Shown here one piece after another: positions 1 to 8,596 of a DNA stretch of 64,000 nucleotides. A model generated the notes under the pieces. It had not been told where the DNA came from. It saw nothing but the letters and a program-made list of their open reading frames with translations, and did not search any database. The position numbers and the translations under genes were made by a program. This DNA comes from Phycomyces blakesleeanus NRRL 1555(-). Lineage: Eukaryota; Mucoromycota; Mucoromycetes; Mucorales; Phycomycetaceae. Position 1 is the first letter of the stretch, and every line of letters starts with the position of its first letter. The stretch is from positions 558,001 to 622,000 of the forward strand of contig NW_017265150.1 of NCBI RefSeq assembly GCF_001638985.1. The letters run 5' to 3'.

Positions 1-2037
1 TACTTCTTTTTCTGAAAAAACAACAACAAAAGCAGCAGTGTATTGATCTTTGACAAAAATAGGTTTCTTTATATTATTCTCAGTATCCTTGAACTTTACC
101 AATTATTGTGTCTAAAATGACGTTCTGGGACCACATAAACCTAGTTTATCTCCTGTGTTTCTGTGATCGAAAAATAAAGAGACACTTTGGTCAACCCTAA
201 AAATAAACTTTTGTATCATTTGCTATACTGTATGTAGACACATCAATTGATCTTGTAAATATCTATTCATCTAATTACATTACATATTATTCACATAAGC
301 TGTATATTACTCATAAATTTATCAAACACGTTAAATACTACAATGTACAAAGACCTTTTAGTAAATTGAACTATACAATATTCTTTCAGAAATAATAAGA
401 AAGTTGATTTTAACTGTATCCCACAAAAGTTACAATATTCGCATGATTTTCTTTATAGTTAACACTCAAAACAGCAAACCTATTTTTTCTCTCTCTCTTT
501 CTCTCTGTTTGTGTTAACAAAGGAGAGATAAAAAGAAAGGAGCGAAAAAGGTTACAATAATATGGATTATTTACCAAGCCTTATTTTTTTTCTTGCTATA
601 GTAGGGCACCCTGAAAACAATACAAACGCCCCTTATCCAACATTTCTCATTATACTCGGTATTTTATACAGAGATACCACAATCAAGGTTAGATATAGTG
701 ATAATAGAGTGAAGAGCGAATCTCTCTGACTCTTTCACCTTAGTTTAGACACTTTCACTTGGCAGCACATTACTAAAAACATACTTTATTTAAAATAGAT
801 ACCTATTATACTATGAAGGGTTGTTTAATTTACCATTGAAAGGAAGAACTGTGCCGATTAGGATCATTTTGATCCAGATGTGCAAATTAAATACTGAACA
901 TCAGCTATATATCTAAATTGGTTGAGCAAAGTGCTTCAGTATTTGTAAGTAACTTGGTGCGGCATAATACGATCCATTATATAAACGCTGTTTGATAAGA
1001 ATTGTCCAAATATTGACCAAAACATCCTATTTTTTCACTCTTAAAAAACAATTTATTAATTAAATTGGCTATTTGCACCAAAAAGTCCATTTTCGATACC
1101 CACTTTTCCTCAGAGCAACATCTGAAAAAATATTGAAATTTTTGTTTTTTTTTCTACTAAGTAACGTTCTGTAGAAAGTTGATTGACGTCGCCCAGTACC
1201 TTTTTGACAAATAGCAGACAAATATTCATCAAGATATCGATAGACTGAAAAAAAGACGATATCGCTATTTCCACCACTAAAAGGTGTTGCTTACAAGTCG
1301 GAAAATGAAAAGTGTATGCACCAAGAATTATTCGCACTGTGCGATAGCAGGCTTTGTAACGACTACATAGCAGGTTGATAATTAAACTGTACACAAGGAT
1401 TGGCTTGCTTTTTTTTTACCAACACATTATAAATTGACAAATGATTTTTCTAGCAAGATTTACTTAATAAATAAATAAATAAAAAAGAGTTTTTGTATGT
1501 GCATACATGTGGGTCTTAGAAACCGATGGCGTTCTAGTTTCAGTTTATAAGACATACTAGAGAACAGCCTTTTTTGATAAACCTTTTGTTCCTACCAATA
1601 TAGTTGCTTCTGTAACACAAAATCGCTAGAATTGAATAAAATTTTTTCATACAAACCAAAAAAAAAAAAAAAAAAAACAAGCTTTCGTTATATTTTCTCT
1701 TGGGATTTTCTTCATTCTCTAGTTAAATATGTTTGCAATCGAGGGTTGGTATTTTGCATTGATCACCAAATTCAAAAAAAGGGTGCTATGCACATCCTTG
1801 CCATGTAAAATGCATAGGACAAGAAAGATATTCATATGAAATATAATTTATGGGCTGTGGTAATATGAGCTTAGCTAATCTTATTTTTTAGGTTGGTTTC
1901 ATTACCTGTTAAAAAACCCGGTTCATTAGCCTGAAGCATTACGGCCAATGTTCGATATATAGTTGAGAGGGTCAGGGCTTGCCCTGATCTCCCATAAATT
2001 TATCATTATTTTAAAGAAAGAAAGATTGCGTAAAATA
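1..2037. other. AT-rich intergenic region, no gene seen
   Basis: No open frame here has recognisable domains, codon structure or plausible exon joins; the longest, at 1110-1394 on the minus strand, is AT-rich and featureless. An A-run of about 19 lies near 1659-1677. A short hairpin with arms TCAGGGC/GCCCTGA and a 2-nt loop lies at 1972-1987. The right edge is the left copy of the target-site duplication of the adjacent LINE. Confidence 0.6.
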
Positions 2038-2050
2038 TTAGACAAAAGTT
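2038..2050. repeat. Target-site duplication, left copy (LINE 1)
   Basis: TTAGACAAAAGTT at 2038-2050 is repeated exactly at 7400-7412. The two copies bracket the minus-strand LINE; the right copy sits 1 nt beyond the ORF1 start codon. A 13-bp exact match placed this way is very unlikely by chance and is the expected signature of target-primed insertion. Confidence 0.8.
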
Positions 2051-2245
2051 TTTTGTTTGTATGGAGCTGTGACAGGCTCAGATTTATTAAAGTTCTCTGA
2101 ATGAGTAGGGCAAAAGAGAAAATTACAACATTTGTTTTGAGGGTTTATGGGGGTTATTTGATGTTTTTGGCTTTTTGGTTTTTGACTTGTTTTTGTGTGA
2201 TTTAAACTTTTTTTTTTTTTTTTTTGTTAAAATGTTAATGTGGTG

Positions 2246-5200
2246 TTATGCGAGGGAAGAGTCAGCGGAGTCAAGCTCGAGCTCTGAGCAGATGCGGGAG
2301 ATTGATTTCCTAGCAGTGGCAAGAACCAAGGAAGGTAAAAAGGGAGCAGAGTTAAAGTGGAGTGCCCAATGGTGGTCCCAGATAGCAAGGATGGTCAGTC
2401 CGAAAACCGAGGCGGCTGGAATACTGGGGTTCAGCGTGGGAGGGAAGAGAAAGGATGTGAATGCCGAGGAAAGTGCAGAAGGTGGTGGGACGGTGCCGAA
2501 AAATTCTAACCAAATGCCTAACCACACCGCAGATTTCAAAGGACAAGAAAGAAGAAAATGCTCTTGCGTCTCGATTGACATCTGGCAGATATTGCAGAGA
2601 GGTGAAGAAACAGTGAAGGGCATAATGTGGTGCAAAAGAGCTCGGCACGATAGTTTGTTGTGTAAGCCGCGAAACCAAACATTACGGGCCCGGTGAGGAA
2701 GTGCGAAAGACCAGAAAGAGTGCAGTTGGCGAGGGCTAAGATGGGGGCTAAGTGGTTGAGCATTAGCATGATGATGAGAACAGGTCAGCCGGTAAGAGCG
2801 CGTGGACAAGCGTGACCAAGGTTTGCCGAGGACCAGAGCAGAGATGAAGGGATCAAAGTCAAAGGGGGACCCATCTCGAGGAGGCATATCCAAATGTCGC
2901 GATTCTAGGATGAATGTAGGAATACAAGCTCTGAAAAGGATAGGGTGAGCCACAAGTGAACGGTCGAGAAGTCTTTGCAGGATACGATTAAGAGTGATAA
3001 ATCGAGGAAGAGGTCTAGCAGGGGCAATGGGCATCAGGACGTCCAAATTATGATCAATTTGGTATAGGTGGTTAACCTTCAGGTCTCGCCAAGATTGTCG
3101 GTAGGGCGGATGAGAGGGAGGGCTATTAACCATGGAGGACAAGGGCAACATAAGGCACGTGGATAGATTCGTGAGGACGTCGTCAAACTTGTGCGGGAGG
3201 TGGTCCATGGCCTTCAGGACAAGATGAAGAGGCGAATCCAGTGAGCGATGGGTGCGAGGTCTAGAGTCTGGGAAGATCCAAAGTAGAAGGGGATCACAAT
3301 CCGTATTCTCAGTGCGAAGGAGAGAAGCCATCCATTTGGGGACCAAACCACGGGGACCCAATGGGTTCTGGATTATTGGCTTGAGCCAACGAAGCTGAAG
3401 AGCGCATTGCTGTGTAATCGGGTCGAGGATGCCAAGACCACCTTGAAAGCGAGGAAGGCAGAGGGTGTCCAAAGCAATGGGGGGGAACGAACGGAAGCGG
3501 AAGAAACGGCGCATCAGAGTGCGTATTTTTTCGAGAAAAGAGACGGGGAAGGATACTACGCGCAAGACATGCCAAAGTTGGGCGAGAATGAGAGAGTTCA
3601 TGACAGTGGCACGGCCGCGGAAGGACAGGGTGCGTGAGCCGTGTAGAATACAGCTATTCTCAATCTTAGAAAGAAGGGCCTGGCCAAATGAGTCTCGTTG
3701 GGCAATGGAGGAGAAAATTGGATATCCCAGATAGCGAAGAGAAGAGGAGGAGGTCCGGTCATGCCAATCCGTAATATTGTGGGTCCGTAGATGTGAGGAC
3801 CAGTCTGGCAGGGGTGAGCCCGAAAGTGAAAATGCCTGCGTCTTGTGAAGATTTACGCGGGCGTTGGAAGCCGCAGCATAGGTGTTGAGGTGGGTGTGGA
3901 GGCGAGACAACTGCCCTGTGTCAGAAAGAAAAACAAGTAAATCATCAGCGTACGCAAGGAGTTTGATCGGTGACAGAGGAGAAAGACCAGCAGGAACAGA
4001 TGGTTGAAAGCCCGAGAAGGACTGGTCATGGATCACTCGTCGTAGTAGAGGCTCAAAAACTAGATTGAACAGTATAGGGGAGAGAGGGTCCCCTTGGCGT
4101 AGTCCCCGAGATTGAGGCAAAGGGCGCGAGAGGAAGCCATTCACATTTATTTGCAATTTAGTAGAAAAGAAGAGGTTAGAGATCGAGGTGACAAGAGAGG
4201 AGGGAAATCGAAAGTGTGTCAGTACTTGGCGAAAATATTCCGGATGTACTCTATCATATGCTTTCTCCTGATCGAGGAGAAGTCCAACACCAGCTGATCC
4301 CTCCTTGGCGGCTTGTGCCATGACCAGCCTGGTCAGCATTCCATTATCGGCGATGAAGCGACCCTGAACGAACCCTGTCTGGTAAGGAGAGACAAGTGAA
4401 GTGACCGTGGTAATCATGCGAGCATTCAGCAATCGGGTAAATACCTTGGCATCGGTGTTGATCAAGGCAATTGGGCGCCAGTTCTTCAAAGAGGTGAGAT
4501 CGCCCTTTTTTGGGAGCAGGCAAACGCAGGTGGATTGCCAGGATTCCGGAAAAATGCCTTTTGATAGGGCGTCGTTGTAGACTTCCGAAACCAGATCACC
4601 ACAGACTGGGTGGTCTAGTATCAAGCGAAGGATCTCGTAGGGTAAGCCATCGGGACCGGGACTGCTAGAGGTTGGAGTGCGCGACGCACCAGAGCGGATA
4701 GTAGACAATGACAGAGGACGAGTGAGGGCAGTCTGCCGACTTTCTGACAGACCAAGGTCAGAAGGCAGGTGAGAGAGCAGGTCGTCCAGAGCAGATTGGT
4801 CGATAGGGTCCGGGGTATACAAGCCTTCATAAAAGGCGGCAGCTGCTTCGGTCATCTTTTCGGGGGTGGAACATATTTCGTTTGTTGCAGGGTGGCAAAG
4901 GCTGGCAATTGACTTGCGTGACTGACGAGTGGCGATGGTGCGCTTGAGATATCCAGCAGAGGTCTCACCTTGTTCCCGCCAGTGTTTCCCAGCCCTAAGG
5001 GACATGATCTCCACTCGTTCAAGTTGGACTTGCTGCAGAAGCCGCTCAACAATAGGCAGCTGAAAATTCTGTGCAGGCTGGTGTCGAAAACGGTGTATTA
5101 GTCTGTCTCTCCGTTGTTGCAGGCTTGCTTCCAGGTCGGTGAGAGAGGGTCGGAGGTGGCGAGAGAAACACTTGATAAAGCGTATGACTTCGCTCTTTAT

Positions 5201-6046
5201 CGAGTCCCATCGTGCTTGAGGAGAGAGGTTTGCGGGAAGGGCAGGGATGAGGGTGGATAGAAGAGTGTTGAGGTCGGTGCAGAAAGATGTCAACCTGGCA
5301 AGTCGGGGGTTAGCACGCCAAAGTCCCTTACCAGAGGATTGGGTGGAAGGGAGAGCCAAGCGGACGGTCAACAGGCAATGATCGGACCAGTTTTGGTGAA
5401 TATATCTCACCTGGGAGTCAGTAGTGCGAGGGTGAAGATCAGGAGAGGCAAGAATATAGTCGATTGTAGTGGAAGACAAGGCGCGATGAAAGGTGGGTTG
5501 TGGGTTCTGGCCAGGAGGAGTGACACAGTCAATCATATGGTTGTCCAGAAACTGGAGCCACGCTAGTGGGGCACGACGTCCGAGAGCGTAGTTAGAGTGA
5601 ATGGCATGGTTAAAATCACCTAATAAAATGAAGTTGGAAGGATTGGATGGAATGAGGTCAGGTGTCGACAGTAAGGAAGAAAGAAAATCATAGCGGGGAG
5701 TTCGAGAGGCGGGAGCATAGATGACACCCATCTTGAATGGGGAAAATTTATTGTCAGTATGAGTGACAGTTGTAATGATGCACCTGCCGCAAGGACTAAA
5801 TAAAGGGTCTGTGAGAATAATATGGGGGGAGAGGCATACAACACCACAGTGTGGCGACCATAAAGATGAAGATGACCGAAATTGTTGGTCAAAAGTGTCT
5901 TGAAGCATAGAAGAGGAGGCATGGGTTTCTTGCAGGGCTAGTATATCAATTCCCTGAGAGCGTAGGTGGCGTATAAAAAAGGAGCGTGATTCAGGGTGTC
6001 CAACTTTGGGTAGACCCCTACAGTTCATTGTGCCTATTTTTATCAT
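2246..6046 (-). CDS. LINE 1 ORF2: AP-endonuclease / reverse transcriptase
   Basis: A 1266-residue polyprotein that would nick target DNA and copy the element RNA in place. An APE-type endonuclease occupies about residues 1-230, with the expected catalytic cues: MNCRG at the N-terminus, LQETH (Glu near 40), LLGDFN near 141-146 and SDHCLL near 221. The reverse transcriptase runs from about 500 to 760, with RPIALINTDAK, LDQEKAYDRVHPEY, RQGDPLSPILFNL and the catalytic AYADDLL near 698-704. A C-terminal Cys-His cluster (CNIC, then H and C near residue 1180) matches the zinc motif of LINE ORF2 proteins. The start codon overlaps the ORF1 stop as ATGA, suggesting coupled translation. All key residues are present and the frame is uninterrupted. 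Confidence 0.93.
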   Translation of the reverse strand: MIKIGTMNCRGLPKVGHPESRSFFIRHLRSQGIDILALQETHASSSMLQDTFDQQFRSSSSLWSPHCGVVCLSPHIILTDPLFSPCGRCIITTVTHTDNKFSPFKMGVIYAPASRTPRYDFLSSLLSTPDLIPSNPSNFILLGDFNHAIHSNYALGRRAPLAWLQFLDNHMIDCVTPPGQNPQPTFHRALSSTTIDYILASPDLHPRTTDSQVRYIHQNWSDHCLLTVRLALPSTQSSGKGLWRANPRLARLTSFCTDLNTLLSTLIPALPANLSPQARWDSIKSEVIRFIKCFSRHLRPSLTDLEASLQQRRDRLIHRFRHQPAQNFQLPIVERLLQQVQLERVEIMSLRAGKHWREQGETSAGYLKRTIATRQSRKSIASLCHPATNEICSTPEKMTEAAAAFYEGLYTPDPIDQSALDDLLSHLPSDLGLSESRQTALTRPLSLSTIRSGASRTPTSSSPGPDGLPYEILRLILDHPVCGDLVSEVYNDALSKGIFPESWQSTCVCLLPKKGDLTSLKNWRPIALINTDAKVFTRLLNARMITTVTSLVSPYQTGFVQGRFIADNGMLTRLVMAQAAKEGSAGVGLLLDQEKAYDRVHPEYFRQVLTHFRFPSSLVTSISNLFFSTKLQINVNGFLSRPLPQSRGLRQGDPLSPILFNLVFEPLLRRVIHDQSFSGFQPSVPAGLSPLSPIKLLAYADDLLVFLSDTGQLSRLHTHLNTYAAASNARVNLHKTQAFSLSGSPLPDWSSHLRTHNITDWHDRTSSSSLRYLGYPIFSSIAQRDSFGQALLSKIENSCILHGSRTLSFRGRATVMNSLILAQLWHVLRVVSFPVSFLEKIRTLMRRFFRFRSFPPIALDTLCLPRFQGGLGILDPITQQCALQLRWLKPIIQNPLGPRGLVPKWMASLLRTENTDCDPLLLWIFPDSRPRTHRSLDSPLHLVLKAMDHLPHKFDDVLTNLSTCLMLPLSSMVNSPPSHPPYRQSWRDLKVNHLYQIDHNLDVLMPIAPARPLPRFITLNRILQRLLDRSLVAHPILFRACIPTFILESRHLDMPPRDGSPFDFDPFISALVLGKPWSRLSTRSYRLTCSHHHANAQPLSPHLSPRQLHSFWSFALPHRARNVWFRGLHNKLSCRALLHHIMPFTVSSPLCNICQMSIETQEHFLLSCPLKSAVWLGIWLEFFGTVPPPSALSSAFTSFLFPPTLNPSIPAASVFGLTILAIWDHHWALHFNSAPFLPSLVLATARKSISRICSELELDSADSSLA

Positions 6047-7398
6047 TGGTTAATCTTGGCCTCTGCGTCGAGGGCTTTCTTGCTATGTGGGGGAGTGAAG
6101 CGAGGAGGTGAGAGGGATGTGTTGCGGCCTATTGGACGTACTGTCCGAGAAAACCGGAGATGAGAGAGGCGAGAGGCATTCTGAAGACGGAGAGTCCGAG
6201 CCTCGACTCTATCCGTGAAGTCAGTGATCATGTCGTCGTCTATCTCATCGTCCCAGCCCTTCACAGGAGTGTCAACAGAACGACTTCGGGGACGAGGGCC
6301 GGAGGACGTGGTTGTCGCAGATATTGTCGTGATGGCAGGGAGGGTTGCCGGTAGGGTTAGTTTTGCAGACTCAAGCAAAGCAGGTTTGTGCGGATTGTGC
6401 TTGGAAGCCTCGGATCCTCCGTAGGTGAGCGAGAGTGCAGTCGGAATCAGAGGCTTAGGCTCGCGGATAGGTCGATCGAGCTTAACGTTGCGGTGGGGGT
6501 GACGGGATCGCTTGTTTGAGGTCTTAGAAGTCTTGGATGGATCGGAGGAGTGCGGGCAATTGGCTTGCAGGTGGCCGATCTTGTTGCATCCAAAGCACGT
6601 TCGGGTTTCGGCTGGGCGCTTAGTGCACTGGGTGACTTCGTGTCCCATTTCCTTGCAATAAGTGCAGTGGGAGCCCATCGAAGGCCACTTACCGAGTATC
6701 TTTTGCGTAGCGTCGTATGCTATTTGGTACGTCAGGGAATCGGATGGCACCTCGTCAGTGGGGGTGTTGGCAAGGACAACATATCCAGAGCCGTCAAAAA
6801 ACCCATACGTTTCGTGAACGGCGATCTCACGCACTTTACCAAAAGGAGACATACATTTCGTGAGCTGTGTAGCAAGTTCCGGATAGGGGACACGAGGAAG
6901 CTTGGTCAGGAAAACACGGCGAACAATTGTGCCAATGGGAACAGCCGGTTGAGCGGGAAAAGATGAAACGCCGACTACCAAAGGATGAGAGCACGCTCTC
7001 TCACAGTCAGCACTGGTAGCCAGGTGGAGCTCGCATGTATCAGGGGAATAGCGAGATCCAAGAGTGATTCCCATGTTAACTTCGCGAGGGTAAGCTGCGA
7101 GAAGGGCTCTCCAGAAAGGGTCGAAGTTGGGTGACGTTTTTGGTGGGGCGGTAAAGAATACAGAGAACTTAGAGGACCCTACACGCCAGGTACGTGGGGT
7201 TGTGTTATTTGTAGAGCTAAAGATAACATGTGGTTGCTTTTCGGTGAGTGGAGGTGCATTCTGTGTAGCTACTTGTGAGTATAGTGGTGTCAGAGTAGGT
7301 GAGATTGGTGTGAATGAGGTTGCCAATGGTGGAGATGAGCCAGTGGTGGAGGGGTTTTTGACCCCTGGTGGTTCCGGAGTGTTAGTGGAAAGAGCCAT
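6043..7398 (-). CDS. LINE 1 ORF1: zinc-knuckle RNA-binding protein
   Basis: The nucleic-acid-binding chaperone partner of ORF2. The first ATG is at 7398-7396, giving MALSTNTPEPPG; an in-frame TTG lies three codons upstream but inside the target-site duplication, so the ATG is preferred. About 450 residues: a Ser/Thr/Pro-rich N-terminus, a central fold that looks RRM-like (VRRVFLTKLPR, GYVVLANT), then two CCHC knuckles, CTYCKEMGHEVTQC and CFGCNKIGHLQANC, and a basic, Ser-rich tail. This layout fits ORF1 of Tx1-like elements. The stop TGA overlaps the ORF2 ATG. Confidence 0.88.
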   Translation of the reverse strand: MALSTNTPEPPGVKNPSTTGSSPPLATSFTPISPTLTPLYSQVATQNAPPLTEKQPHVIFSSTNNTTPRTWRVGSSKFSVFFTAPPKTSPNFDPFWRALLAAYPREVNMGITLGSRYSPDTCELHLATSADCERACSHPLVVGVSSFPAQPAVPIGTIVRRVFLTKLPRVPYPELATQLTKCMSPFGKVREIAVHETYGFFDGSGYVVLANTPTDEVPSDSLTYQIAYDATQKILGKWPSMGSHCTYCKEMGHEVTQCTKRPAETRTCFGCNKIGHLQANCPHSSDPSKTSKTSNKRSRHPHRNVKLDRPIREPKPLIPTALSLTYGGSEASKHNPHKPALLESAKLTLPATLPAITTISATTTSSGPRPRSRSVDTPVKGWDDEIDDDMITDFTDRVEARTLRLQNASRLSHLRFSRTVRPIGRNTSLSPPRFTPPHSKKALDAEAKINQ

Positions 7399-7399
7399 G

Positions 7400-7412
7400 T
7401 TAGACAAAAGTT
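7400..7412. repeat. Target-site duplication, right copy (LINE 1)
   Basis: Exact copy of the 13-mer TTAGACAAAAGTT found at 2038-2050. It marks the 5' end of the LINE, immediately upstream of the ORF1 ATG. Confidence 0.8.
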
Positions 7413-8596
7413 AATACTTCATCTTACAAAAATCAATTCTGTGTTTTCTAAAGGAGCCTCAACCACAACCTTAGTAATCTGAGATTAATTGTCGTTCAAT
7501 GGCCTACAAAAACTCAGTCAAGCTCAATCAGAATTATACGATATGTTTCGTGATTTGTATATTGATTTCATTTTTTTTTTAAATTAGAATTTGCGCCAGA
7601 AAAACATTACGAGCCAATCAAATTAAATAATAAATTATTAAATAAATAAAAAGGTTATTATTCTGAACCTGCGTACTCCTTGTTTGTACCTAAATATATT
7701 ATATATCTTATATATATATATTTATATAGCAGTAGTTCTTTTTTTTTACTATTACTATTAATTTCTTTATAAAGTCAAGAAAATTATAAAATCACCTTTT
7801 GTTTTTGGGGGGTTTTTTTTAAACAATCTAAAAATAAATATAAAAAATAGGCTACATCATGAGACAATTGAACAGTTGTTGTATGAGTGGCTTGAGATTA
7901 CAAATAGCGATGACGTCGTCAGAAAAATAGGTTGATTAATATTATATTGAGTAGGTTTGTTTACTTTTTTTTTTTATCATTTTTTTTGGCTTATTAGTTA
8001 AAAGTGACTGTAAAATTGAACGGTAGTGCAAACAGTTGTGCTAATTAATATGCTTAAAATAAGAGCATAGAACATAGACAATAAATAAAATAAATAAATA
8101 AAATCGTACTATATATTCATATATCAATACCAAATTCTGTTTATCCGAGTCATTCTCTATTTTGCTCTCTTTCATTAATAATAATAATAATAATATGTAT
8201 ATATATACTTGCTGTTGTTGCTACTATGATTCTCTTCTTCTTCTTCTTCTTCTTCATATTTTATTGAAGGTCAATTGCTCAGCATTTAGTGTGCGTATGT
8301 GTGTGTGTGTGTGTGTGTGTTTGTGCGGCTTAAAATGTAGTAATGGTGTGGCATGAATTGGAAGAAAGGAACCTGCTCTCCTGTAGGTTCAGACAGCGAC
8401 AATGAAGTCAATGTTGATTGGTCGCGGAGAGTGACACACGTGTTGACCGCAATTTTTTCCCCTCAACCTCAATCTTTTTTATTTATTATTTTATTTTTAC
8501 CTCTTTCCACATCCCACCTTTTTATCTTTGTAGGAAGAAACCCACTTTCTCTTTTTACATCTTTTATTAATCGTAATATATAAATACAGCACAAAT
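7413..8596. other. Intergenic region and promoter of the SR-like gene
   Basis: Very AT-rich with T- and A-runs. It contains an (ATA)n stretch near 8180, a (TTC)n tract at about 8233-8256 and a (GT)n tract at about 8299-8320. Short frames here come from these repeats. The last 200 nt upstream of the SR-like ATG are C/T-rich, a common feature of fungal promoters. No separate gene is seen. Confidence 0.5.

Larger units (their letters stand above)
2051..7399 (-). mobile_element. LINE 1: intact non-LTR retrotransposon, L1/Tx1-like
   Basis: A 5.3-kb non-LTR retrotransposon on the minus strand with a zinc-knuckle ORF1 and an endonuclease/reverse transcriptase ORF2, both uninterrupted. An A18 tract (seen as T18 at 2208-2225) follows the ORF2 stop after only about 20 nt. 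A further 157 nt then separates it from the target-site duplication, which suggests that downstream flanking DNA was carried along (3' transduction). The RT wording (LLLDQEKAYDRVHPEY, RPIALINTDAKVFTRLL) resembles the L1/Tx1 clade from family knowledge. Base composition is far less AT-rich than the surroundings. Intact ORFs and exact duplications suggest a recent, possibly still active copy. Confidence 0.9.

Noticed and set aside
7399..7407. TTG start for LINE 1 ORF1
   Set aside because: It lies inside the target-site duplication, outside the element; the ATG at 7398 is the natural start.
2175..7414. Many plus-strand frames across LINE 1
   Set aside because: Shadows of ORF1 and ORF2 in other frames; no recognisable content.
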